Assembly (NCBI GenBank): GCA_902500825.1
Contig: CABVRX010000002.1
Location: 210,453-274,452 of the forward strand
Origin: an uncultured Nitrospira sp.
GTDB lineage: Bacteria; Nitrospirota; Nitrospiria; Nitrospirales; Nitrospiraceae
DNA: 64,000 nt
Direction: 5' to 3'
The position numbers and the translations under genes are program-made. Positions 53,477 through 61,851 of the stretch are shown here, in pieces (within the stretch, counting starts at the first letter, position 1; each line of letters starts with the position of its first letter). Below the pieces are notes generated by a model, which did no database searches, had not been told where the DNA came from, and was given only the letters and a program-made list of their open reading frames with translations.

Positions 53477-54098
53477 CGCAAGAAGCACAGCAGAATGTGA
53501 TTTATCGAAGGGCAGGCTTCTGAAAAGGAGCCTGCCCGTTGTGTTTCATGAGGGGTAAAGTGTGGATGCTTGCAGACCAAGCAATCGGGTGGTAGCTCGC
53601 CTCGTTCAAGAAATGCTCGAAGTGCGACGTTTTTGTAAAGCTTGGTCTCTTTCGAAGCAATTTCAGCTCCGGAACCAATGTCGTACAACGACACCTGGAC
53701 CTTAATCCAGGGTTCTTCCGTTGTCAGTGTGCCGAAGAGGATTGAACCAGCCCCAAGATCCATGGCGATTGTTCTCACTGATCTCATGTTAGTTAAGTCT
53801 TGGAAGGGGATCGTATATTGATTCAGCGTCCAATAGAGATCAGATGGATTGACGATTGGAGAAGAGACTATCCGATCCAGTGCGTTCAAACGCTCTCCCC
53901 CGGCGAGTTTTTTGAAATCTCTCCCCGGAAATACGTCGGAAGATCTGGGTTGAGCTGTTCGTCTGCAGAAGTAAAAGGGCCGAGAATAATCTTTTCTCTG
54001 GACCGCGTCGCAGAGGCCTCTTTCCGAAGCGCGTCGATCAATCTCGCAAGTTTGATTTTGGCATCGGCATGTTCTGTCGCCCATTCAGCGGAAGTCAT
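53413..54098 (-). pseudogene. Frameshifted FlgO/CsgG-like protein, or programmed -1 frameshift
   Basis: Two overlapping frames appear to be one gene. Frame one (from ATG 54098) reads MTSAEWATEHADAK... up to PTYFRGEISKNS. Frame two continues KKLAGGERLNALDRIV ... DLGAGSILFGTLTTEEPW and IKVQVSLYDIGSGAEIAS, a pattern like FlgO/CsgG/TolB-type domains. The join lies at a run of six A read TCA AAA AAC, an A AAA AAC heptamer exactly in phase for a -1 slip (about 53915-53925). A simple one-base loss gives the same picture. The end of frame two overlaps hisB and its terminator by about 60 bp, which argues for decay. It follows a lipoprotein gene. Confidence 0.55.
53509..53536 (+). terminator. Hairpin after hisB
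   Basis: 12-bp arms (53509-53520 and 53525-53536, one G-U) closed by a GAAA tetraloop, 32 bp after the hisB stop. Only a short, interrupted T-rich stretch follows (GTTGTGTTT). Confidence 0.7.
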
Positions 54099-54143
54099 GA
54101 CTGGAGCGAGGTTCTGATTGTCAATGGTCGATGTTGAGAGTTG

Positions 54144-54752
54144 CTAGGTGCTTATTTTTTGAGCAAGCGAGTGAAACGCTTGTTCTTCAGCCCGCGCAAA
54201 TGCAGCCCAATAGCAATACATATCCGGATCGTAAAAAAGGGCATTAGGGTCATTCTGATTCACTTCGGCCCATCCAGAATCAAACTCCATTGCCCTTCCA
54301 TCTCGATGTCTGAGCAGAGGGCCGTAGCGAACTCGAGCCTTACATTTGATCGTCCTTTCCCAAGCTCCAGCTTTACGGACATGGTGTGCGGAGTATGCAA
54401 CCGAGGGGATCAGTTGGTAGTCATAATCCTGCTCTGCGGTCTCCTGACCAACGGTCAGGACCTTGTCGAATAGATGGGTGAGTCCGGCTAGGAAGAGGTT
54501 GTGAGATGATTTCCCAACGTTAATAATCCGTGTTTGGGTACCTCTGACTCTGTTTCGTCCTGCGCCTTTGTCGATCTCGACTGTGCGGTAAAAGCGATAA
54601 CTGTCTTGAAGATTCGATAAGAGCAGCACGGTGCCTGGGAGTCGTTTCGTGTTGACGTCTAACCTTGGATTTGGTGGAGGAATTGCGGGAGCACATGCAG
54701 ACAGGAGGGAGAGGACCAAGAGATTAAAAACGGTTCGCTTCAGTACGGCCAT
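54144..54752 (-). CDS. Lipoprotein of unknown function
   Basis: 202 residues. The signal peptide ends in a lipobox (LLSACAP), then a Pro-rich linker. The mature domain (LLLSNLQDSYRFYRTVEIDKG, DYDYQLIPSVAYSAHHVRKAG, CKARVRYGPLLRHRDG) is not recognised; its mixed beta pattern and the neighbouring FlgO/CsgG-like gene suggest an outer-membrane assembly or flagellar-accessory pair, as in FlgO/FlgP. Intact, unlike its neighbour. Confidence 0.65.
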   Translation of the reverse strand: MAVLKRTVFNLLVLSLLSACAPAIPPPNPRLDVNTKRLPGTVLLLSNLQDSYRFYRTVEIDKGAGRNRVRGTQTRIINVGKSSHNLFLAGLTHLFDKVLTVGQETAEQDYDYQLIPSVAYSAHHVRKAGAWERTIKCKARVRYGPLLRHRDGRAMEFDSGWAEVNQNDPNALFYDPDMYCYWAAFARAEEQAFHSLAQKIST

Positions 54753-54857
54753 TCAATAAACCTTCTTTGCTTAGCCTACTACGCACACTTTTTTAATAGA
54801 GGAAGATCTCAAAAGGATGTGAGGCAGTGAACGCTGTGAGTTTTTAATGGAGGTGGA

Positions 54858-55270
54858 TTAGGCGCGCGCCTTTACGATCGTCGATGAATAAGTGCGGAAG
54901 TCGTCCAACTGTTTGGTGATGATGGAATGGACGATTTCGATGTTGAGGCGGGTGTATTCGTGCACCGCCACATTGCGGAAACCGAACATTCGTTGCATCC
55001 GCTGAGCGAGGTTGGTTGGAAGAATACCAGCAGTTTGCAGCAATGAGAATGCATCTCGACTGTCCTGAGGCACACTAAGCTTTCGCTGGCTCACCACATA
55101 CATGGCCAGAACGATGGCCGTTTCAGAGGCGCGCTGAAGTTGAGAACGATTGCATCTTGCTTCGTTTGATCCCCAACGAGATTCTTGTCATTGCGTGCAT
55201 ATTCTTCTTCAATGCGATGAAGACATCGCTCAATGCTGGCGGCTTTGTTGAGAATCACGTCGTCAGCCAT
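54858..55270 (-). pseudogene. hepT: HepT-like HEPN toxin, frameshifted
   Basis: Restoring one base near 55137-55144 joins two frames into a full HepT of about 137 residues: MADDVILNKAASIERCLHRI ... QDAIVLN then QRASETAIVLAMYVVSQRK ... FGFRNVAVHEY. RNVAVHEY is the R-x4-H-x-Y HEPN RNase motif. Unrepaired, the first frame ends in a stop soon after the break. The gene overlaps the 3' end of mntA, the usual order of this toxin-antitoxin pair. Confidence 0.8.
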
Positions 55271-55648
55271 AGACTAATCCACTCGCACTGATTCTTTTTA
55301 GAATGTCTCGCCGTTCCTCGTTAAGCCTCGCATAGTCTGAATATGTGTACATTTCGAATTCTCCACGGGCTGCTTCATCCGGTGCGGCAAGGCACTCTCC
55401 GGTCGAGATCCGTATCACGGTAGACGTGCTGCGAAGATCGATGAGGTTCACATCGCGGTGCAGCTGCGCAGCCAGCTCCTGAGCGAGTTCAAATAGGCGG
55501 AAGGCCGGAATGGGATGACGCGCAAGCACCGCGAGGTCCACATCACTCTCGGGGCGTGAGATTCCTTTGGCCTGCGAGCCGAATCGATACACAGCATGAG
55601 GTCGGGTATTGCTTGTCTGAAGAATTCGATTAATGCGCTGTCATTCAT
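55263..55648 (-). pseudogene. mntA: MntA-like nucleotidyltransferase antitoxin, probably frameshifted
   Basis: The core carries YRFGSQAKGISRPESDVDLAV, i.e. the GS-x10-D-x-D nucleotidyltransferase motif, and LIDLRS. The natural start appears to be ATG 55648 (MNDSALIEFFRQAIPDL), but it is in another frame; one base is missing near 55595-55604. A GTG at 55592 could give a shortened 109-residue protein starting just before the motif, so residual expression is possible. MntA AMPylates or polyAMPylates HepT to neutralise it. Confidence 0.75.
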
Positions 55649-55699
55649 GTCGGGTATCCTGTTTGGACCAGCTCAGGCTACTGGTTCGATTTCATCCTG

Positions 55700-55865
55700 T
55701 CAATCAAACGCACAGAAGGGTGGCCAATGTCCGATCGAATTCGACGGCTCGTCGAACGCTTCTTGGCCTGGCTCTAAATGAAAACGCCGTCTCCTGGTTC
55801 GTTGGAATACAACGCCACCAATTTCCTCGAGTTGGTGCCTTCAAGCAAGTGTGAGATAGGTTCTA
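55700..55865 (+). pseudogene. IS5-type transposase 3' relic, second copy
   Basis: In frame: SIKRTEGWPMSDRIRR then LVERFLAWL and a stop; after a one-base shift KRRLLVRW; back again EYNATNFLEL. This is the same C-terminal IS5-transposase block as at 15750, decayed differently. It ends in TGAGATAGGTTCTA (55852-55865), the probable element end. The copy lies just upstream of the dead MntA/HepT pair, on the other strand. Confidence 0.7.
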
Positions 55866-56403
55866 ATAGACCCTTCGCTTCGGGATGCCTTCTGGTTTCT
55901 CACTGACCCCATTAACCATAGTCCAACCCGACATTTCGATCTAAGACAGTTTGTCTTCTGGAGTGAAGTAGATCACGGGTAGTGATCGTCTGCATCCAGC
56001 CAGTCGACTCTAGCGGGGATTCGCAATGATTAACGTTCGCAATACAAACCCATCGCCAACCCTCATCAATTCAAAACCAGCATAGTTCGACATATCCCTC
56101 AGCCGATGAACTGTAGGTTGGCACAAATCTTGAAAAGTTGAAGAAATGATTGTCGCAATGCACCCCTGGAATCATCATCGTACGCAACAGTGAGCCTCCA
56201 TGTTTCCCTAGTAGTATCTTCCTAACCTCACATTTAGTCGGTCGGACAAGGAGTAGCTAGAACGTCATGAAGCGCGGTTATGCACGATCCGCTCAGTGCG
56301 ATCTTATGGATGTTGTCCCGATCTCCTTGCATTGGCCAATCAGCAAGGATGAGCTGTGCTTCGCAGGTACAGTCGAAGCGGGCTTGAGCAGGGAAAGAAC
56401 CTC
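55866..56403. other. Intergenic region without a supported gene
   Basis: 540 bp, no convincing gene. TTGGCACAAATCTTGA (about 56117) is one base away from a sigma-54 -24/-12 pattern but lacks the GC of the -12 element. I treat it as uninformative. Confidence 0.35.
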
Positions 56404-57555
56404 ATGACGAGTCGTTTTGCCAGCATCGAATGCCTTCGGGTCTTCGCTATTTTCACGGTGATCCTTGCTCATACCAATTTTGTAGCAAATCTCTCGCAAC
56501 TCGCAGACGGTCGTTTTCTTGTGCGTCTCAGCGGGTATTTAGTCTCGGATATGGGCGTGCCCTACTTCTTTATCACGGCCGGGTATTTTTTTCGGCAATC
56601 AATATCGGCAGGCGGAAACCCTGTCGCTCAATTTCGTCGGTATGTGTTCCCTCTTGCATGGATGCTCCTCGGATGGATGTGCATCTACATCGTGACTCCG
56701 CCTTATTGGCCGGCCGAGGTCTTCCACCAAGGTTGGTGGCAGCCCTTTTTCGCTGAGGCTCTAAAGAATATGCATCTCCTCGCGGACAAAAATATCAGCC
56801 TTTTCCTTGAGGGAAAGCGCCCAGTTTGGCACCTCTGGTTTCTGCCTGCCCTCATGTGTGGTCTTGCCACTTTGACGTTGGTGGCGATCTACCGACTGGA
56901 AAGGTACCTGGTGCCGTTGATCATAAGTCTTTATGTGTTGGCTCTCACCGAGGAAATCGCCGGCGGATATTTCTTCAACTTTACCATTCACCTTGGATTG
57001 TGGATCACCGCTCCTCTGTTCACCGCCATAGGATGGTGGCTGGCAGGACGTGAGCAGCTCTCAGTGGCCGTGGCTTGCAGCCTAATAGTAGGTGGTTATG
57101 CCGTGGCTTTGATGGAAGGGGCGGTCATACATGCTATGTCCCCCAGTTCACAGCAGGCGATGTACCGGCACCATTTCTTGGGGGAAATTGTCCTAAACAT
57201 AGGAATCTTCACGCTGGCAATCGCAAAGCCTGCATTGGGCCGATCAACTCCCTTCCCCTTTCTTGCCCAATTCACGTTGGGGGTGTACCTATCCCATATC
57301 TTTGTGCTTTATACGGTTCAGGGACCGATAAGTTTGATATTAGGAACAGGGATTCCGTTGCGCGGTGCGATCGTCGCCGTCATTGTCTACGTCTTTTCCG
57401 TGCTGTTTACGTTGGTGCTAATAAGAATTCCCATCCTCAGATATTTGGTGGTGAAGCCTGCCGCTCGGCATAAACGAAAAGCTTCAGAAGACCCACTGAC
57501 TGACAAAAGCCTTTTGGATCACAGCCGCAGTTCGATACCACCTCACGCTGCGTAA
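56404..57555 (+). CDS. Membrane acyltransferase (acyltransferase-3 family)
   Basis: 383 residues from ATG 56404. About ten hydrophobic segments. The N-terminus SIECLRVFAIFTVILAHTNF holds the conserved R and catalytic His of the OafA/acyltransferase-3 family; GVPYFFITAGYFF and RPVWHLWFLPALM follow. Typically acetylates or otherwise acylates surface sugars. The basic C-terminal tail (after residue 360) is cytoplasmic. It lies in the DNA that separates the his blocks. Confidence 0.85.
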   Translation: MTSRFASIECLRVFAIFTVILAHTNFVANLSQLADGRFLVRLSGYLVSDMGVPYFFITAGYFFRQSISAGGNPVAQFRRYVFPLAWMLLGWMCIYIVTPPYWPAEVFHQGWWQPFFAEALKNMHLLADKNISLFLEGKRPVWHLWFLPALMCGLATLTLVAIYRLERYLVPLIISLYVLALTEEIAGGYFFNFTIHLGLWITAPLFTAIGWWLAGREQLSVAVACSLIVGGYAVALMEGAVIHAMSPSSQQAMYRHHFLGEIVLNIGIFTLAIAKPALGRSTPFPFLAQFTLGVYLSHIFVLYTVQGPISLILGTGIPLRGAIVAVIVYVFSVLFTLVLIRIPILRYLVVKPAARHKRKASEDPLTDKSLLDHSRSSIPPHAA

Positions 57556-57739
57556 TGCGCTTTAAGACCTTCTGTCGCTTCTCACTCGGCCCGGCACAGT
57601 CAAAATAGACATTGATCTCAAACATTCGGTAAGCCATCTCATCCAGACCTTCTTAAGAAGGTACTGGCGAAGAGTCCCTGCTTCAATTCGACAGGGCCAC
57701 ACAACGCAGATTAACAAGATGACATCACTCTGGGTCAAA

Positions 57740-57769
57740 TTGAATCGGAGCGGACGGTGCAGATAGAAA
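57740..57769 (+). promoter_or_regulatory. Weak candidate promoter of the second his block
   Basis: TTGAAT (57740-57745), 18-bp spacer, TAGAAA (57764-57769), about 80 bp upstream of hisH. A promoter is expected here because the second his block is cut off from the first. The 57556-57739 part holds a small palindrome (ACCTTCTTAAGAAGGT) and nothing else I can support. Confidence 0.35.
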
Positions 57770-57847
57770 TAGTGATCGATCAGATTGCTATGGCAGGAGC
57801 ATTGCAGTTGCGGTATTGTTACGACTTCCTAAGCGTGGAAAGAACGC

Positions 57848-58459
57848 ATGATTGCCATTATCGATTACGGGATGGGGAACTTGCGCAGTGTTTCGAAGGC
57901 CTTTGAGGCGGTCGGACACGAGGCGATTGTTACGCGCGATGCAGCCACCATTCAAAACACAAGTCATGTGGTCTTGCCGGGTGTCGGGGCGTTCGGTGAT
58001 TGCATGGCGAATTTGAAGCAGTATGGATTAATCGAGCCCATCAAGACCGTGATTCAGTCGGGAAAGCCGTTTTTGGGGATCTGCCTAGGGTTCCAGCTAT
58101 TGTTTACGGAAAGCGAAGAGTTTGGCAAGCACGAAGGCCTCGACATTTTCCCGGGTAACGTTCGAGCCTTCTCAAAGGACCAGGCGCTCAAGGTCCCACA
58201 TATGGGCTGGAATCAGATCGCTGTCCAAAGGCCTTGTCCGCTGTTCAACGGCATAGCCGATGGGTCCAATTGCTATTTTGTGCATTCCTTTTTTGTAGAT
58301 CCACAGGACACGCAGATTACGGCTACGACCACGACATACGGCATTCCCTTCACGTCAAGCATTTGGAAGGATAATGTTGTGGCCTGTCAATTCCATCCGG
58401 AGAAGAGCCAGGCAACAGGGTTGCAATTGATCAAGAATTTTGGAGCGTGGAAGGGATGA
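57848..58459 (+). CDS. hisH: Imidazole glycerol phosphate synthase, glutaminase subunit
   Basis: 203 residues. Class I glutamine amidotransferase: IIDYGMGNLRSV, VLPGVGAFGDCM, nucleophile Cys79 (GICLGFQ), and His-Glu of FHPEKSQ near the C-terminus. Delivers ammonia to HisF (59928). Starts the second his block. Confidence 0.97.
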   Translation: MIAIIDYGMGNLRSVSKAFEAVGHEAIVTRDAATIQNTSHVVLPGVGAFGDCMANLKQYGLIEPIKTVIQSGKPFLGICLGFQLLFTESEEFGKHEGLDIFPGNVRAFSKDQALKVPHMGWNQIAVQRPCPLFNGIADGSNCYFVHSFFVDPQDTQITATTTTYGIPFTSSIWKDNVVACQFHPEKSQATGLQLIKNFGAWKG

Positions 58460-58467
58460 GGCAGGCC

Positions 58468-59196
58468 ATGCGCGTTCGCTTTATTTGGGCAGTAAGTGTT
58501 GTTGCGTTGGCAGCCATCACGACCGGCTGCAGCGGATCAAAAGTCACGACGAAGTCGTCCAATGAACTCGCCCGTTACAAGATTCATTCCATTGTCTTGG
58601 TGCCGTTTACGTCGATTGCGACGCCCCAAGCGCGTGATCAAGACGAATTCTTTTTTTCGACGCCTTCGAGTATCCGTCGCTCGGACATTTCCCTGTCAGT
58701 TCCTTCGTCTGTAGAACCTCCGCCCAAGCAAACCATGGTCGTGCCTGAATATGCGGCGGAGAAGGTGACGGAATTGTTCTGGGGGCGGCTTCAGGATAGG
58801 AAGGGAGTTCAGGTGTTATCTCCTGGTGATGCGGTTAGAGTCTCTTCAGCCGATGGAGAGCTGGCTCAAATGGGGTCGGAAAAGGCTGCCGCCGCCGTTG
58901 CCAAACGACTGAAGACGGATGCGGCATTATTCGGTCGCGTGTTGGTGTATCAAGAACGAGTGGGCAGTCGGCTGGGAGCCGATCCTCCTGCGGCAGTCGG
59001 CTTTGAGGCCAAGGTGGTCGCGGCGGATGGGCAAGTGCTCTGGGTCGGTGGATATTATGAACGGCAACGACCTATGAACGAGGATCTCGTGGGATTCTTG
59101 CAGCGATGGGCCTTCGTGACGGCGGCGGAACTCGCAGAATACGGGGTTGATGAGGTTTTGAAAGACTTTCCGTTCGGTGCAGGGGAGGGCAAGTAG
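58468..59196 (+). CDS. Lipoprotein embedded in the his operon
   Basis: 242 residues from ATG 58468 (GAGGCAGG upstream). Signal peptide MRVRFIWAVSVVALAAITTGC ends in a lipobox. The mature domain (YKIHSIVLVPF, EYAAEKVTELFWGRLQDRKGVQVLS, ALFGRVLVYQERVGSRLG, GQVLWVGGYYERQRPM) resembles lipoproteins related to the CsgG/GNA1162-like group. It has no link to histidine synthesis, yet hisH lies 8 bp before and hisA begins 1 bp after, so it shares the transcript. Confidence 0.75.
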   Translation: MRVRFIWAVSVVALAAITTGCSGSKVTTKSSNELARYKIHSIVLVPFTSIATPQARDQDEFFFSTPSSIRRSDISLSVPSSVEPPPKQTMVVPEYAAEKVTELFWGRLQDRKGVQVLSPGDAVRVSSADGELAQMGSEKAAAAVAKRLKTDAALFGRVLVYQERVGSRLGADPPAAVGFEAKVVAADGQVLWVGGYYERQRPMNEDLVGFLQRWAFVTAAELAEYGVDEVLKDFPFGAGEGK

Positions 59197-59197
59197 A

Positions 59198-59926
59198 GTG
59201 TTGGTTATTCCTGCTATTGATTTGAAAGATGGGCGTTGCGTGCGATTACGCCAAGGCGATCTGGCGGCAGAAACAGTCTATTCCGACGATGTCACGGAGG
59301 TTGCCGGCAGGTGGCAGCAAAAGGGAGCCGGTCTGATTCACGTCGTAGATTTAAATGGCGCGGTCGAAGGCGAGCCCAAGAATCTGCCCCACATCGAATC
59401 CGTCATGAAAGCGGTTCGCGTAAAAGTGCAGGTCGGCGGCGGCATCAGAACCATTGATACGGTGCGCCGATATCTCAATGCCGGGGTGTCCCGTGTTGTG
59501 CTTGGCACCGCAGCACTCACGGATCGAGCTTTTCTGGAGCAGGCTTGCCAAGAGTTTCCGCAGCGGATCGTACTGGGGCTCGACGCACGTGACGGCCGCA
59601 TAGCGGTAAAAGGCTGGACAGCGGTATCCGATGTGAAAGCGATCGATTTGTTGAAAGAGCTTGCAGGCTGCGCGATTGCCGCGGTGGTGTATACAGACAT
59701 CGCGCGCGATGGCATGCTGAATGGACCGAATCTACCCGCCTTGAAAGAAATCGTCGAATTCTCTTCGTTCCCGGTGATTGCGTCGGGAGGAATCACACAC
59801 TTGGACGATTTGCGAGCCATCAGATCGCTCGGTCCGAGAATCGAGGGAGCCATTGTCGGCAAAGCACTGTATGACGGCAAGCTTGATTTGCAGGACGCGG
59901 TTGCCGTCTTTGGACAGATCCATTGA
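59198..59926 (+). CDS. hisA: ProFAR isomerase
   Basis: 242 residues from GTG 59198, which follows GGGGAGGG and matches the family start [12 protein letters not shown]; upstream ATG 59177 is inside the lipoprotein gene. TIM barrel with catalytic Asp in [12 protein letters not shown] and in GLDARDG, and phosphate-binding Gly loops VQVGGGIRT and [13 protein letters not shown]. Isomerises ProFAR to PRFAR. Confidence 0.96.
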   Translation: MLVIPAIDLKDGRCVRLRQGDLAAETVYSDDVTEVAGRWQQKGAGLIHVVDLNGAVEGEPKNLPHIESVMKAVRVKVQVGGGIRTIDTVRRYLNAGVSRVVLGTAALTDRAFLEQACQEFPQRIVLGLDARDGRIAVKGWTAVSDVKAIDLLKELAGCAIAAVVYTDIARDGMLNGPNLPALKEIVEFSSFPVIASGGITHLDDLRAIRSLGPRIEGAIVGKALYDGKLDLQDAVAVFGQIH

Positions 59927-59927
59927 G

Positions 59928-60707
59928 ATGTTGACCAAGCGCATCATTCCCTGTCTGGACGTCAAAGAGGGCCGCGTGGTCAAGGGCGTGAGCTTTGTGA
60001 ATCTCCGCGATGCCGGAGACCCGGTTGAAGCCGCAGTGGGATATGATCACGAAGGAGCGGACGAACTTTGTTTTCTCGATATCACGGCCTCGCATGAAAA
60101 CCGGAAGACGATCATCGACGTCGTTGAACGGACGGCTGCCCGGGTATTTATGCCGGTGACAGTCGGTGGGGGCGTGGGGACGCTCGACGACATTCGGGCC
60201 TTGTTGAATGCCGGAGCGGATAAGGTCAGCATCAATACCTCGGCGGTTCGACGCCCTGAGTTTGTGAAAGAGGCTGCTCAACGTTTCGGGACGCAATGCA
60301 TCGTCGTTGCCATCGATGCCAAGCGCGCGGAGGGCGACCGCTGGGAGGTCTTCACGCACGGTGGTCGTCATGCGACGGGACTTGATGCGGTTGAGTGGGC
60401 AAAGCGGATGGACCAGTACGGCGCCGGAGAAATCTTATTGACCAGTATGGATCAGGATGGCCGACAAACCGGGTACGATTTGGATTTGACGGCTACAGTG
60501 TCAGGCGCTGTGTCAATTTCCGTGATTGCGTCGGGCGGAGTCGGGACGCTCGACCACCTATATGATGGTTTCGTGAAAGGGAAAGCGGACGCAGTCTTAG
60601 CCGCTTCGATTTTTCATTTTCGGACCTATACCATCTCCCAAGCGAAAGCGTATTTGCGGGAACGAGGTGTTCCCGTCCGATCAGATAATCTTCCTCGCGT
60701 GGCGTGA
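59928..60707 (+). CDS. hisF: Imidazole glycerol phosphate synthase, cyclase subunit
   Basis: 259 residues from ATG 59928, one base after the hisA stop. TIM barrel with catalytic Asp11 ([15 protein letters not shown]) and the second Asp in VVAIDAKR; phosphate loops [10 protein letters not shown] and [12 protein letters not shown]. Partner of HisH. Paralogue of hisA, as usual. Confidence 0.97.
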   Translation: MLTKRIIPCLDVKEGRVVKGVSFVNLRDAGDPVEAAVGYDHEGADELCFLDITASHENRKTIIDVVERTAARVFMPVTVGGGVGTLDDIRALLNAGADKVSINTSAVRRPEFVKEAAQRFGTQCIVVAIDAKRAEGDRWEVFTHGGRHATGLDAVEWAKRMDQYGAGEILLTSMDQDGRQTGYDLDLTATVSGAVSISVIASGGVGTLDHLYDGFVKGKADAVLAASIFHFRTYTISQAKAYLRERGVPVRSDNLPRVA

Positions 60708-60711
60708 CACG

Positions 60712-61380
60712 ATGAGTCAGACAACGGCAGATCAGTTCAAGTTCGACGGCGAGGGGCTTCTCCCGGTCGTCATTCAGGATTGGCTTGACGGGACGGTGCT
60801 GATGCTCGGATACATGAACCAAGAGGCTCTTGCGAAGACAGTCGCGACCAAGAGGGTGCATTTTTGGAGTCGGTCTCGGAACAAGCTCTGGGAAAAAGGT
60901 GAAACATCCGGTCATACGTTACACGTGAAGGAACTCTTTATCGACTGCGACCGCGACACCATTCTGGTGAAGGCGCAACCAGCCGGACCGACGTGCCATA
61001 CAGGCGAGCGAGCCTGTTTCTTCTCTGGAATAGATGAGCAAGGCCGCATCGTTCATCGGAATGTGCAAGATGCGCAAGGCGCAATTCTTGAAAATGTCCT
61101 GCGGACGATTCAGGAGCGCCGCTCCAGGCCTCAGCCCGGTTCCTATACCTCGAAGTTGTTCGAAGGAGGGCAGGACAAGATTCTGAAAAAGGTGGCGGAG
61201 GAGGCGGGGGAAGTCCTACTGGCGTCAAAAGGCGGCAAGAAGGAGGACATCGTGTACGAAGTGGCCGATCTGTTCTTCCACACCCTCATGGTGCTGGGGT
61301 ACCACGACGTGTCTTTGCAGGACGTTTATGAAGAATTGGGACGCAGATTTGGAAAATCGGGTCTAAGATCAGGGAAGTAA
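60712..61380 (+). CDS. hisIE: Phosphoribosyl-AMP cyclohydrolase/phosphoribosyl-ATP pyrophosphatase fusion
   Basis: 222 residues. HisI part (about 1-115): VVIQDWLDGTVLMLGYMNQEAL, FWSRSRNKLWEKGETSGH, DCDRDTILVKAQ and CHTGERACFF (zinc Cys). HisE part (about 120-215): RPQPGSYTSKLFEGGQDKI, KKVAEEAGEVLLASK, YEVADLFFHTLMVL. Carries out steps two and three of the pathway. Confidence 0.96.
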   Translation: MSQTTADQFKFDGEGLLPVVIQDWLDGTVLMLGYMNQEALAKTVATKRVHFWSRSRNKLWEKGETSGHTLHVKELFIDCDRDTILVKAQPAGPTCHTGERACFFSGIDEQGRIVHRNVQDAQGAILENVLRTIQERRSRPQPGSYTSKLFEGGQDKILKKVAEEAGEVLLASKGGKKEDIVYEVADLFFHTLMVLGYHDVSLQDVYEELGRRFGKSGLRSGK

Positions 61381-61417
61381 CCGGAATGGGCCATAGAGAA
61401 TTGCTATAGAGGTCGAG

Positions 61418-61762
61418 ATGAGCGAATGCCTCTTTTGTAGAATCGTGGAGAAGAAGATTTCGGCAAAGCTGGTGCAAGAGGATGAGCACACACTGGCTTT
61501 TGACGATATTAACCCTCAAGCGCCCGTCCATACGCTGGTGATACCAAAACGGCATATTTCGGCCGTGCAGGATTTGGGGGTTGGCGATGACTCGCTACTT
61601 GCCCGGCTGCTGATGAGCTGTACGAAGGTCGCAGCCCTGAAAGGAGTACGGGAATCGGGTTATCGGCTGGTGGCGAATACCGGCCGCGATGCAGGGCAAA
61701 CCGTTTTTCATCTCCATTTTCATGTGCTCGGTGGGCGGCACATGGGCTGGCCTCCAGGGTGA
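61418..61762 (+). CDS. Hint-type HIT protein
   Basis: 114 residues, size and sequence of Hint/PKCI purine nucleotide phosphoramidases. CLFCRIV at the start, DINPQAPVHTLVIPKRH in the middle, and the triad HLHFHVLGG. GAGGTCG precedes the ATG. Adjacency to hisIE is widely conserved in bacteria. Confidence 0.94.
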   Translation: MSECLFCRIVEKKISAKLVQEDEHTLAFDDINPQAPVHTLVIPKRHISAVQDLGVGDDSLLARLLMSCTKVAALKGVRESGYRLVANTGRDAGQTVFHLHFHVLGGRHMGWPPG

Positions 61763-61851
61763 GGACATTCTCAGAATTGACAGGTTTTCCACCCGTCTGT
61801 TAATCTGAACGGTCAATTATTCCGATTACTTATCAACCGACTCGTCCGGTC

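Noticed and set aside
56114-56130. Sigma-54 -24/-12-like sequence
   Set aside because: The -12 element lacks the required GC and lies 280 bp from the next start.
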